Shown here: positions 10,998 through 23,305 of the stretch, piece by piece
Layout: every line of letters begins with the position of its first letter
How positions within the stretch are numbered: the stretch's first letter is position 1
Source: Massariosphaeria phaeospora
Lineage: Eukaryota; Ascomycota; Dothideomycetes; Pleosporales
Assembly (NCBI GenBank): GCA_011032825.1
Contig: JAADJZ010000010.1
Coordinates: forward strand, 806,001-870,000
Reading direction: 5' to 3'
Length of the DNA: 64,000 nt
Program-made: the position numbers and the translations under genes
Notes under the pieces: generated by a model
The model's database searches: none
Told to the model about the DNA's origin: nothing
What the model saw: only the letters and a program-made list of their open reading frames with translations

Positions 10998-13583
10998 GTT
11001 GAGGTGAGACAGGGGTTATGCAAACGGAAGAGAGTAAGCCAGTAGGCGATGTAAAAGGATACACACGAGACTGCAGCGGCGGAAGAAAAAGATGATGGAT
11101 GTAAGAAGACAAGTGGAGGGCCAGGATATTCGGGGTGAACTTTATACAATCCGTCGTTAGAAGTCTTTGGAAGACGATTTCGTCTCAGTGTAGCCGAATC
11201 TATGGAAACTTCTGGCGTAGTCCTGTAGAGGCAGCTTCACCAACTCCAACGCCAATACCAACAACTACTCCATCTGATCATGTCTAAGACGTGCGAAGTG
11301 TCCCTTCGGGGATCATGACTGTATGGTAACACAACCACAACACCAACACTACAACGAAAAGTAAAACATAGAGACTTGAGACCGGTGGATAGGCATACGC
11401 CAGAGATAGGTGCTCGGATCTTTCGGTGCCGTAGGCCTGGGAACGTGGTAAGCTTTGCTAACCCTGCGCACTCGTCACGTGGATCTGCCTATCCGAAATC
11501 GCCTACCGTTTAGCTGAAGTCGTGATGCTCTACTTCAATTAAGGAAGAGACCTACCTTTGCCTTTGTAGAACGCTACTCTATCAAACATACTAGGCAAGT
11601 AGTCACGGTAAGATATGTTAACCACATAGTAGAGCTGTGGTCGGAAACACTCCGTCAGGAGGGTGGTGGCTCGTTCCCGCAAATAAAGGTCAAGAAGTTG
11701 CTAGACCATGTAAGACGTGGTTGGATCCCAGAGGATGCATTCAATAATCCCCGAGGAGAGATGCATGTTGGTGAGGACTGAAGCCGAGATATTCCCTCGG
11801 GGAGTATTTAATGCGGCCTGGGAGAGTTGGCAGGCAGCGGTAAGCTTGCACTATTCTCCAGACAAGAACCGTTGATTGGGGATGCTAGAAGGATTCAGCT
11901 ATCGGGATTGGATCCAAGCATACTCCTTGATAGTGATCTGCATAAAGAGTGTTCAGTCCGCTGTCTACGTTCTCATCTTCTGCGTGTTCCATGGAAACTC
12001 CAGCCCCTGAAGTGATTAAGAAAATAGTCAGCCTTTTAGAAGCGTATCATACTAAGCTTGGTTAGCCGCGACGATTGTGGGGATAAGATGAGCGGAAGAA
12101 TCACGGTATTGTAGGATCAGGAGCGCTCCGGTCTGTCTATACCAGCCGCTGCTCCCTGAGGAATACTGTCTGTGCCAAAGAGAGGTCTCAAGCTAGTTGG
12201 AGAAGACAAGTTAGCGCTACTTCGGATCCTTTGTTTGATTGACTAGAGCAAGACACCAGATGCAGCCTTGTGGAGCAGTAAGTATAGTGAGCAAAGTCCC
12301 GCTGGTGCGGTAAGCGGCAAGCCGTTCGAGCCTGCTTGTATCATGATAACTAATCCATGCCGATCTAGGTACCTCGTGGGGAATGATTACCAAACACTGT
12401 TTCTTTTTCTTGATCCTTCCATTGACGCCCCTAACTTATACTGTTGTCGCTACCAAGGGTTGCGTAGGAACGTTCTGCATGATGTTCTGAACCGAGTGAT
12501 TGTGATTGTTCACTTCACTGTTGGCAAGATGTTGGTTGCACCAGCGGATTGGAAGTGAAGTGTTGGCCGAAGCGAAGACGTTCCCTCGGTTGTTGGATAT
12601 GTCTAACGTGATATTCGATCACGACCAGTTAGAACATACCACTGTAGCAAGGCAACAGCGCATAGTAATATTGAAATACCATATAATCTGGCTTATATCG
12701 ACCAGCGTCGATCACCGCATACTCTGCGGGAGATAGCGCATAGGCTGGGTTTACCGTATGGGCTACTTAGCTGTTATTGAGTAGAGACTTTGAGAATCTT
12801 GTTAACACCTATTGCCTTATATGGTAGTGGGATGGCTGAAGAAGCTAAGAAGTAGCCTGTGCACTATCTCCCACAGACCATGCAGGTAGTTGATGCTCGA
12901 CAATATGAGCCAATTCTGCGGTAGGTGAGACAGAGATCCATCCATGCGGAATGCCCGTAATTATCACCTACGCCCTAATTATCACTTACGCTCGGAGAAT
13001 CCGATTCTTGGGGCGGGATAGAGATCCTTCCACGCGGAACGCTAGTGGATAGGTACTGTGGATTCAGGAACGAGTTAGCAAATACATAATTAAAAGAATT
13101 GACTTAGTACTTACGCACTTTCAAAGGTCTACCCAAAGGGTCGGCTGAAGTGTAGACTAAGACCCATACGGCCTACTGATGCATGAACCCTAAACAGGGC
13201 CAGCCCGCTGCGGGAGGGACGGGTGAGTTGGTGGACCGTGAAGTAAGGTAAACCACGCCCACAAAGTTGGATCTTCCAAACGAGGATAGGAGAGCGAGAT
13301 GAGAGCGAGATGAAGATAGTGTGCGGTTCTATAAATTCGCTTGAGTTTCGATGACACTTACTACCCCTGTGGGGCAGGATTAGATCCTTGAAGTCGACGC
13401 GGTTCGCACACGGCCGACGCTAGTGAGTTCCCGTACGGGCAGACAAAAGAAGGAGGAATGGTAACACTTGCCCTATGTGGGAAATGGTATCTAGCCCTGG
13501 GTAGAGGTGTTGTAGCACAGGGATTCGCGAAGTTACAATTTTCCCGCATTGACGGAAGGAAGCGGAGCCACTTTGTACCGGTA
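10998..13583. other. Gene-free region between A1 and the transposon island
   Basis: About 2.6 kb of ordinary base composition. The first part is the original 5' flank of the astacin gene. Only short open frames (under 100 codons) occur and none carries a recognisable domain. No terminal repeats were found that would define another element. It may hold decayed coding sequence, but I cannot name any. Confidence 0.5.
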
Positions 13584-13689
13584 CAGTGCCCGTGCGCCGG
13601 ATGAGCCGGTACAGCCGATGAGCCACCCCGCATCAAAACATATACATTATCTTAACTTTAACGCGTCGCATTTCTACTAACATAGTTAC

Positions 13690-14104
13690 ATGAACTTAAT
13701 TAAAGCTGCAATTAAAGCAATTAAATTGCGTAAAGCTAGCACATCTTTCTTTTACTACAAAGTTGCGCAACAGTTTAGTGTTAATTGCACTACACTATTG
13801 CAACGGTATAAAAGCAGAACGCAGTTTTATACAGCTGCATTACAACAACAGCAACTACTTAACTTACAACAAAAGCAAAAACTTGTAAAGTACATAAAAA
13901 AATGCACAAAACAAAGCTTGCTACTAACAAAAAAAATAGTACAAAATTTTGCTAGCGCAGTTGCAAAACAAAAAGCTTTACGTGCGTAGGTTTCGCGCTT
14001 TCTGCATTGCTATAAAGCTAAGCTTACTACTAAATAAAGCGCTAAAATTAATTGCAATCGTTACTAAGCTAACTTACATAAGAAATACAATCTATACTTT
14101 CAAC
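13690..14104 (+). pseudogene. E transposase fragment: N-terminal DNA-binding region
   Basis: Open from the ATG at 13690 for 99 codons, then broken by TAG. It contains AIKAIKLRKASTSFFYYKVA and FSVNCTTLLQRYKS, a helix-turn-helix of the pipsqueak/pogo type, followed by the second N-terminal helix block (LVKYIKKCTKQSLLLTKKIV). D1 interrupts the frame at 14105. Non-functional remnant. Confidence 0.8.
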
Positions 14105-14431
14105 TACGCTAGCGAATAAATAGAAAGTACTTATTGTTAGGTATAAGTTAAGTTAGAGTTGTATAAACTTAAAGTTAAAGTTAAGTTAGAGTAATTAAAG
14201 CGTAGGTTAAAGTTAGGTTATAGGTACTACCTTTAGGTTAATAAACTTGTTATAACTAGCTATTATAATTATAAAAAGAAAATATATTAGAATATAGAAT
14301 TGTAGAAGTTTGTGCTAACTTAACTTTAACCTACGCTATTTAGTTTTAGCGTAGGTATAAGTTAAGTTAGCACTAGAGTTTTACGTAAGCTAACTTAACC
14401 TTAACTCAACCTATACTTATTTACTACTTTA
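14105..14431. mobile_element. D1: 327 bp non-autonomous element
   Basis: Starts TACGCTAG and ends CTACTTTA. Flanked by CTTTCAAC (14097-14104) and CTTTTAAC (14432-14439), an 8 bp target duplication with one C-to-T change. Two more copies, D2 and D3, have exactly the same length. No coding capacity. The 8 bp duplication points to a hAT-like family; the ends are only weakly inverted (AATAAGTA-type motif). Confidence 0.88.
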
Positions 14432-14710
14432 CTTTTAACTACTACATAGAAAAATGTAGAAGTATAACGTTAAAGCGCGCAATACTTATAACGTAAAGTA
14501 CTAGCGAACTCAACAAACTAGTAAACTCAATAAAATATCTTAGCACAACTAACTTATTTTAAAGAACATTAAATTAATTGCTATTAACAAAGAACTTGCG
14601 TACGTTGTGCTAGCTTTAAATTTAAAAGCTTTTTTTGTATTTTTTTTAGCAAGTTTGGGCATTGTGCTTTGTATTACTATAGTTTTTACAACGCCGTAGA
14701 GCTAGTTGTA

Positions 14711-15134
14711 ACGTACTTTACGAGTTCGCAAGCTACACGAGTTCGCAAGCTACTTAATTTTACTAAGAAAAATTAATAATCTAGAGCTTAATAACTCTAC
14801 AACTGCTTAATAGAATTCTTTAAAAATCAAATATACTATTTCTGTATATATAAGCTTTATGTAAATAAGATTAGTAAGCTATAGCGTTAGTACTTAGAAA
14901 GTTATTTAAGAAAAGTTAAAAACGTTCGAACGTTTTTAGCTATCTACTCTTCTAGACTAGCTAGAGCTTAGTAATCTTAGTTACATAAAGCTTATATATA
15001 CAGAAATAGCATATTTGATTTTTAAAGAATTCTATTAAGCAGTTGTAGAGTTATTAAGCTCTAGATTATTAATTTTTCTTAGTAAAATTAAGTAGCTCGC
15101 GAACTCGTGTAGCTCGCGAACCCGTAAAGTACGT
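14711..15134. mobile_element. F1: 424 bp foldback (near-palindromic) element
   Basis: The whole element is an inverted repeat with arms of roughly 200 bp meeting at the palindrome AACGTTCGAACGTT (about 14921-14934). Ends begin ACGTACTTTACGAGTTCG and are the same type as the ends of element C. TA lies on each side (14709-14710, 15135-15136). The direct subterminal pair GAGTTCGCAAGCTAC is present. No coding frame. It interrupts the zinc-knuckle end of the B1 transposase. Confidence 0.9.
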
Positions 15135-15619
15135 TACTTTTTTTTAACTTTTTTTACTATGCGCTTTTTTTAATAGCTAAAGTGCTATAAACGCTTTAGT
15201 AGCTACTTACGCTAATCTATTACTATACTCTATTGTGCTACTTATTGAAATTTGCTTTTGTTTTTGTAATTTTCTTTTTGTTGCTTCTTTAATAGTTTTT
15301 TTAAAGCTAGAAATTTAATTGCGCATTAGCTTAACTTAATAAGCTATCTAGTAGAACTTTTTAACAAGCTAATTAATTTTATTCTTTAAAAATAATAACG
15401 TACTTTACGAGTTCGTGCATTACACAAGTTCGTGCATTACTTTTGCTAAGCTTCTACCAAAACTACTTTATTCTAGCGCAAAATAGCTTACTTTAGCTTT
15501 GTGTAGAGTAATATAACACAAGATATTATTTAGAGTTTACTTTTACTACTTGCTTATACGTACGCGCGTTGTGCTTAGCTTAATAACACTGTTTACACTA
15601 TTTTTTAAAATAGTTTACC

Positions 15620-15840
15620 TACTTTAGCGCGCACTTGCGTTTTTAGCTTTTTTTTATTACTACGCGCTTTAAACTCTTTTAGAGTAGTTAAACGAGCTTT
15701 ATTTTTAACTATCAAAATCTTTTTTGCTTAAACTTGCTTTCTTTTATGCGATTTACGTTGCGTAGCAGCTTTATTTGCTATTTTTAGCTTAGCTATTTCT
15801 TGTTGCGCTAACACTAGCTTGTGCGCAATAATAGCTGCTC
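15620..15840 (-). pseudogene. C transposase fragment: Lys-rich C-terminal region
   Basis: On the minus strand one frame reads AAIIAHKLVLAQQEIAKLK and then a basic run with KRKQV before stop codons. Alternating charged heptads followed by a basic tail are typical of the C terminus of fungal pogo-like transposases. The rest of the transposase (15840-17142 and 25215-25334) is too mutated to define. Confidence 0.6.
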
Positions 15841-17142
15841 TTTTTAAAACTTTTTTAAAAGCTTTTACTATAGACGTTGGTAAGCTATTTATATACTTTT
15901 AAATTCTTGCTTTTACAAGCGTTAATTGCAACTCTAGTTTAAAAGTATTGCTTAGAGTTTGCAACTACTAGAGCTTGTTGTTAATAAGCAGTAGTAGTAA
16001 TAGAGTACGTAGCCAAATGTTAAAAGCTGTTATAACTTGTTCTAAGTTAAATAGAACTAATCTAGCACTTTGAAACTTTTTTTGAATATTACTAAAAGTA
16101 ATTGCTGCATTATAGGCGCGTATAAAGTATAGTAAAAACTTAAGTTTTGTAATGTAAGTAATTTAGTTGCGTATAAATTTTTTAGCTTAGCGCTCGTACG
16201 CTTTCTTTAGAAAAGCAAAACAACTTATATTAAAAAGCTGCAAAAAGTGCAATAAGTGCAGAAACATGCAAATAGTAATAATTTTGTTTTTCTTGTAGTA
16301 TTGCTAGAATGCGAGCGAGTTATAGCTTTTATAGCCGTTAATTGCGAGTAGTTAGTAGCTGCTAACTACTTTTTTCTTTGTATACTTATTAAAGTGCTTT
16401 AACTACTACAGCCTAAGTTTATTTGTTGTTTAGCTTTTTTTAGAAACTGCAATAACTTAGTTCTAAAGCAAATTCTTTTCTTTGTACTAAGCAAAGAAGT
16501 AATAGTAGCTCTTAAAAATAATAAAAAGTAAAATAGCTTACTCTATTGCGTTAATGCTTTGAATAACTGTTGTTTACTTTTTATTGCCTTGCTGTATTGC
16601 CTTTAGCTGTTCTCGTTTCTCTAAAGTAGTAACAATAGCTTTAGTTAATATTTAGCCTATTATAAAGCTTGTTTTGTTAAAGTTGTACGTGTTTACATTC
16701 TAGATACTATACTTAGCTTTTATATTAGCTACTAAGCGAAACTAGCTTTAAATAACTTTAAAATTCTCGCAAAGCGCTTTCTTGTAATTGTACTTGCGAT
16801 TAAACTTTATTGTAAACTCAAAGCAGTGCATAACCTACGTACTAGACTAGTTTAAGCTAACTTAGCTTAGATTGCGCTTTGCGCGCAAAGAATTAGCTAT
16901 ATTAGCTACAGCTGCGAGCTTAAAAGAAAATCCACGCGATATAAGCTTAAGTATATACTTAACAACTACGCTTTTCTTAGTTTTTGTTAGATTTTTTAAT
17001 TTAGGCTAGTAATCTACTTGTAAAGTTTGTTCTACGCGTTAGTAGCTTAGTGTTAATTAATCAACGTTGTAAATAGCTGCAGCGCGTTGCTAAAAAAGTG
17101 TTGCGTTTTGTTTAAAAGCCTAAAGAGCAAGCTGTATCTAAC

Positions 17143-17654
17143 TATTATTAGAAGTGTTCTTTTACCAAAGGTACGAGTTATTAGACTTAGAGATTCTGCC
17201 TAAAGAATTGTTCTATGTTCAAAAAGCGTAACAACAACGTAAAAAAACAATCTCAATTTTATCTTAAATAGAATAACAAAGTAACAATCTATTGCCTATA
17301 GATCTAATCTATGTATAAAATGTACTTAAAAAAGTTAACTACAAAGAATCTAAATTGTAAAAGAAATTCTGCTAATCTATATAGTTCTATAATTCTTTGC
17401 TAAAAGCGTTTTGCTTTGCTTGCTTAGTGTGCTTAGCTTAAGCACACTAAGCGCTTTAAGCGTAGTTTTACTTAGTTTGCCAAGACTAAGCGCTGTCTTG
17501 CTTAGTTTGCCAAGACTAAGCGCTGTTACGTAACTGCTAACTTAACTCTGCCTTGCGCGTTTTCGTACTTTTATTTTGCAAACTTACGAGTTTTAACAAC
17601 TTTTCTACGTCGTTGCTTAGTCTACGATACCTAGTATTGTCTTTGTTTGTAACA
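17143..17654 (-). repeat. 3' LTR of the gypsy element
   Basis: 512 bp, alignable over its length with 24698-25209. Contains tandem AGTTTGCCAAGACTAAGCGC units near 17465-17530. Differences from the other LTR are almost all C-T or G-A transitions. Confidence 0.93.
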
Positions 17655-19186
17655 TTATCTCTCTCTTTAAAGATATTGTTTTAATAGCTGTTCTGCTATG
17701 CTGTGTTAGTTTTTTTTGTGCTTTGCATTAAAAATGCTTTTTTGTATAAAAGTAAGTTAACCTCAATCCTCGTCGTGTTGTAGCTTTTTTTTGTATTTTT
17801 TTGAGTTTTTAAGTCTAACTATGCTTAAGGCTTTTCTTTTTTCTATTGCTTTAGTAAGCAAATCAACTCGTCGTCGTTACAAACAAATTGCTTAGATTCG
17901 CGAACGTAGTTGTAAAATGCTAGATTTTTGTAGTTGTTGCTTAGAGAAAAGTCTTTAGTGCCTCGTAGAAGCATTATTTGAAAAGTGTGCTAAGTGTTTA
18001 AGCTTTAGTGCTTTTTGTAGGCTTGCGCTGTTTTTTAAAAAGTAAGCTGCGCTTTAGCAGAAGCGACGCGACTTGCGCTATTAGCTTTTTGTAGTAAAAA
18101 GTCAAGCTACTGCACTTCGTGCTAAGCTTTCTACTATAGAGATAAAAAAGCATGTCCGTTTATCTTAAGAGTAGATTGCAATTGAAAAGTTAGAACAAGC
18201 TAACCGCAAGGTTGCGCTTTCTAGAGCTTTTGCAAGTTCTAAGAGTATAGTTTCTACTAATAGTCCTGCACTACTGCTACTTGAAACTTTTTCAACTAAC
18301 CTAGGCTAGTTACAAACTAACTCTTCTCTACTCGCTTTTTTTCTTTTTAATTTTTCTACTTTTTTAAAGAACTTGGATTTTCTGCTTCTAAATTTTGCTA
18401 GTAATATGTTCGCACTAGTTCCTTGCAGTTCGTAAGATTCCGTATTAGTTCCTATGTGTTCTAGCTCTCTAGCTATTCTTGCTATTTAACTATGTATTTC
18501 TACCAACGTTTAAACTTTTATAGGTTTTTAACTTTCTCAACTTCGTACTCTTTGTTCTTGAGTTTAATATTAGTTGCTACTTCGGCGTCTAGTAGTGCTA
18601 GTTTAAAAAGTAATTTGTAAAAAACTAGATGTATGCGCATGCTTGCAAGTAGCTGTAGTTTAAATAATACAAGTTTTTTAACCTTTAAGATTTTGAATAG
18701 TTTTATTTAGAAGTTGTTTAATTTGTTGCATAGTTGTTTAGTTTTTAGGTTTTTTCGTAAGAGAAAAACTCTATTCCTTTCTTTAAGAGTTAGTTTTTTA
18801 AGCTTTTTCTTATTTGCTAACTTAGCTGTCGTAAAGTTTCTTTAAGCGATTCGTTAGCTTAATTTGTTGTATAATTCTTGCATTCTAGAAGCTTTGTCGT
18901 TTGCTGCTAGCAAAATGCTTTTAATATCTTTTAGATTTTAATAAGCTACTAGTTTATATCTATAGTTTGCGTAGTATAGCAAGTGTTTTATTATCGTAAA
19001 CTTTGTACTGTTGTATGCCAATTGTGCTGTTAGTAGAAGTTTAACCTAGTTGTCTTGCAGCTTGTTAGTATACATTTGTAGATACTATTTTAGCATTTAG
19101 TTTGTTTGTTCTGTCTAGCCGTTTGTTTGCGAGTGAAAGCTAGTTAATAGCTTTTTTGCAACTTCTAACTAGGCTAGAAACGTATT

Positions 19187-19393
19187 TTAAAACTTAAATG
19201 TAAACAGTTTGTTTTTGTTTGTAATAAACTGTTTTAGTAATTTGTAATTAGCGACGAGTGTTTTTGTAACTTCGTAAGCTATTTTTTCTGCCGTAATTGA
19301 CTTTTCTATTAGTACAAAATGTAATTCTTTAGTTAATTGATTTACGATTACCAAAATCGAGTTGCATAGCCGTGCTAATTTAGGTTTTAACAA
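19187..19393 (-). pseudogene. Integrase core remnant (gypsy)
   Basis: A 68-codon open stretch reads ILVIVNQLTKELHFVL, then ITAEKIAYE and FITNKNKLFTFKF. This matches the retroviral-type integrase core, where IVVVDRLTK and SDRGSxFTSxF hold the first two catalytic Asp residues. Both are Asn here (IVNQ and TNKN), as expected from G-to-A mutation of Asp codons. Inactive. Confidence 0.8.
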
Positions 19394-20419
19394 TTTTAAA
19401 AGCTTTACTATAAAGTCTATTGTAACGCTAATTTATAAGCGTGCGAGTAGTTCTAGCAGTAAAAGTAATTCGTAGAGCTTATATTTCTTAAGTTTGTTCT
19501 TTAAACAATCTAAATAGTTGCCTATTGCTTTTTAAACTATGTTTTGTACATAAAGTATTAAGTACTCGTTTGAGATTTGTCAAACTATTTTGTTAATTTC
19601 TAAGTGTTCGTATGCTTGTGAAGCATGTAATTTCTAAATAAGCTATATAGCTTAAGTATTGTTTGTAACTATTTATCTTTGCTAGTTGTTTTTGCTTTAT
19701 TTTTAGTGTATTCTTTTTTTAATGCTTGTAACTTTAGCTATTTTAGCTAATTATAGTTAGTTGTATTTAAGAGTTTTGTTTGAATTCCGTTGTAATACTA
19801 AGTCGTGCGTAACTAGTTTATTAGTTTTTGTAAAATTTAATTTTTGACTAAGCGCGTTTGCAGCTTCGTTGTTAGTTTCTTTGCAATAGTAAATCTTGAT
19901 ATTGTAATCTGCTATAAATTCAGCCTATTTAACTTGTTGTTAATTTAATTTTTTAGTTGTAGTAAAGCTAGTAAGGTTCTAATAATCTAAGTACACTTAT
20001 ACTTAATGCCTTGCTCTTTTTAGCTATGCTTTTTACTATTTAAAAGCGTTTATTATTGCTAATAGCTTTTTATTGTAAACGTCGTAGTTAAGTTCTGCTC
20101 TTAAGAACTTTCTAGAATAGTAGAACACTAGTTTTTATTTTCTATTGTTGCATTGCTATAAGAGTATTGCTCTTAATGCATAGTCTAAAGCATTAGTTTT
20201 TACTTAAGTTTTCTTTTTTAGGTTGTGCATCTGTAGCATTAGTGCTGTAGTAAACTTCTTTTTAAGTTCTTAAAAAGCTTATTTCTATGTTTTTGTTTAT
20301 TTGAACTTTTTATTTTTTTTAGTAACTTTTAAGAGTAGTGTCGTAGTCTTAAAGTAATCTTTAATAAACTTTTAATAGAAGTTAGCAAATTTTAAAAAAA
20401 ACTACACGTCTTTTACTGT

Positions 20420-20650
20420 TTTAAAAGTTAGCTATTTTTGTACAGTTTAAATTTTCTTTGAGTCTATAGACACACTTTTTCTTAAAATAATAAATCTAAG
20501 ATAGCTAGTTTCTGTAACGTAAAATTTACACTTTTTTAAGTAAAAAAGTAGCTAGTACTGCTTTATTTTTTGTAGCACTTTTTTGACATGTTTTTAATGT
20601 TCTTTAAGCGTTTTCTTAGAGTATATCAATACGTTGTTTAAGTACGCTGT
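20420..20650 (-). pseudogene. Reverse transcriptase remnant (gypsy)
   Basis: The minus strand reads YLNNVLIYSKKTLKEH at 20644 downward, then CKFYVTETSYLRFII. This is the palm region of gypsy reverse transcriptase, where YxDDVLIYS carries the catalytic pair and the EFLGFxIS-like block follows. Both catalytic Asp codons are now Asn (YLNN) and Gln or Trp codons have become stops. Confidence 0.82.
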
Positions 20651-22524
20651 AACAAAAATGTTTAAGTATTTGTATAGTGCTTTGTTAATTAGAGCCTAAA
20701 ACGTAGCTAAGGCATTAGTTAATTTAAACAGCATAACCTAGTACTTATAGAGTTTATATTTAGTTTTAAAAGCTGTTATCTATTTGTGCTTTTTTGCAAT
20801 TTTAATACAATAGTATTTGTCTTGTACGTTGAGTTTTGTAATTTATTTTACTTTCTAAAGTTAATCTATAAGCTTCTAAATAAGCGGTAGTAAGTATTAG
20901 TTTTTTTGTGTAACGTTGTTAAGATGTTAGAAATTTACGCACAATTTTAATTTTTTGTTTTTTTTAAGTACAAACAATATTGGCGAAGCTATTAAGCTTT
21001 CGCTTAGTTGTATATATTCTCGTTAAATATTTCTTTAAATGTATTTTTTTAATTTTTTCTGTTAGTCGTAAGTTAGAGGATACATTAGTTTTAGTCGTAG
21101 TTTTGTTCTTTTCTTAAGAATAATCTTATAATTTTATTTTTAATAGTCTGCTAGGTTGTGTTCTTCGTTTTTTTTAAAAAAACTTCTAAACTTTGCTTAG
21201 TATTTAGTAAAAAAGTTTTTAAACTTTTTTTTCTATTTTTTAAAAAAGTTGAATTGTAGTTTGCTTGCTACTAGAAGCGCAACTCGTCGTATCTATATAA
21301 CGCTTATCTATTAAGAGTTTTTTTTACAAATTCTCGCGATTTTGTAAAGTAAAATTAAACTAATTTTCTTATTTTTAGGTAAGCTTTGAATTGTTAATTT
21401 GTTTTGTTGTACTACAGCGACTTTCTTTCTAAGCCTTTAGCTGCGTATTGTTTCGTTTTTTTAATTTATGTTAAAGTTGTGTTTTTGTAGCTAGTCGTAT
21501 CTAATATACATGTTAGAACTTTTAAAGTTTATAATATTAATACACTGTTAATGCTTAATGCTTGCAACTTTTAATTTAACTTTGTAAGTTTTTAGGTTAA
21601 TTAAACTGTTTTTATATTTGAGTAGTTGTCCGTCAGCTAACACTGTTTGTATTAGTTAATTCTTAACTTAATAAAGTATCTTGTTTTTTTTTACTTATCT
21701 TAGAGAAACTAATGTCTAGGCAGCTTTGCTATTAAGTAGTGCAATAAGCTCTTAGCTTGCAACTTTCGCTTTTACTTTTATGTAATTTTGTTTTAGTTGC
21801 GTTTTTTGCACGCTTTGTACAGCTGTGCTAAAAGCACTTATACTATTCTAACTATAGGTCTAGTAGCTCTCTAGTTTTTTGCTAAAAAAGCTTTTAAAAC
21901 TTGTTTTTTTAGAATGTTCTATTGTTCGTAGTATTTGCATTAGTTAATAAAACATTTCTATAGCTGTAGGTATTTGCTGTAGTTTTAATTTTTAAAATTC
22001 TATTTTATTGCGTATCTCTATAGCTAGTAGATCGCGCATTTTTAAGTGCAAAAAAGCTAGCGTGCTGCTTAACACGTTTTGTAGTTTTCTATGCATAATT
22101 TGTTATTGCATTCTAAGTAGTCTTTGTTTTTTAGACTTATAAGCTACTATTTTATAATATGCTTGCTAAACTAGTGTGTTTAACATTTTTTGTTGTAGCA
22201 CTACGCCTATGCGCAGCTGCTGTCGTAGTTTTTAAACCAATTGTTGTAGTTATGTACGTAACATTCTGTTACTGTACATTTGCTATCTTCAAGCAAAACG
22301 TGTAATAGTAATTCTAGCTGTTGTTGCGCAAGAATTTTATTGTTTGCGTAGTACTTGCAGTTTTTTTCGTTGCACTAGTGCTAAAGTAAGTTTTTATAAT
22401 TGTTCTAATTAGCAAACTGTATTTTCTTTTTTGTTAGTTCTTGTTGTGCTATTGCTGCGTTTGCAGCTTTCTATCTTTGTAGTTTTTTAATTTGCAGTTT
22501 CTTGAACTTTTAGTTGTAGTACTA

Positions 22525-22566
22525 GGCAATGTAAGTAACTTTACCGCACATCTAGCACTTGTAGTT
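22525..22566 (-). pseudogene. Gag zinc-knuckle remnant (gypsy)
   Basis: On the minus strand the pattern C-x2-C-G-K-x2-Y-x4-Y is visible, a CCHC knuckle in which His and the last Cys have both become Tyr through single transitions. It is upstream of the reverse transcriptase in the element's own direction, as gag should be. Confidence 0.55.
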
Positions 22567-23305
22567 TTAAAGCTAATTTGTAATCGCTTTTGCTTGTAGG
22601 TAAGTAAGTTCGGCTTTTTAGTCTACTTGCTTTTTTGTTATTAAGTTTTTAACTTTAACCTACTTGCTGTCTAGTTTTTCGTAGATTCTTAGATATAGTG
22701 TAGCTACTTGTTGTAGTTAAACTATAGCAATAGTAGCAGCTTGCGTGCCTACTACTTTTTATAGTATTTCTAAGTAGTTTTTGCAAAAGTATTTGTTTTT
22801 ACTGCATTAAAAACATACTTTATTGTTGTAACGCTTTTAGCGTTTCTCTTTAGACAGCTCGTTTTTAGAGTTTTGTTTTGTTAAAGTAGCATTCTTTTTG
22901 TTAAACTGCTTTTGTAGTAGTTTGTTGTTCTAAACTCGTTTAACGCTGTTAATGTTTATTAGGTCGTAGTAATAAGTTTTTTTAGTCGTTGCTACTAAGC
23001 GTATATATAGTTTAACAGTAAACTTGCGTTTTTACTATTGTTGCTATAGTTAGTTGTTAATTTGTACTGTAGTTTTAATTAGCTCGTTAAGTTTCTTTAG
23101 TTTTTTGTTTTAACTAATTTTATTTTTTACGTGTTTTTTTAACTTTGCGTAGTAGAACTCGCATAAGCTGCGTTCTTCTACATTGTCTACTTTAGCCTAA
23201 ATTCTTTTAAATTTAATTGTGTACTCGCTAGCTAAGCTTTTTTGCTTAAGTAGTTTAAGTTGGTTTATTGCTTGCTGCGTTTTATCTACTTCGCCGTAGA
23301 TCGTA

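Noticed and set aside
10876..11112. Minus-strand open stretch covering the right end of A1
   Set aside because: It runs through the terminal inverted repeat into flanking DNA and has no coding support.
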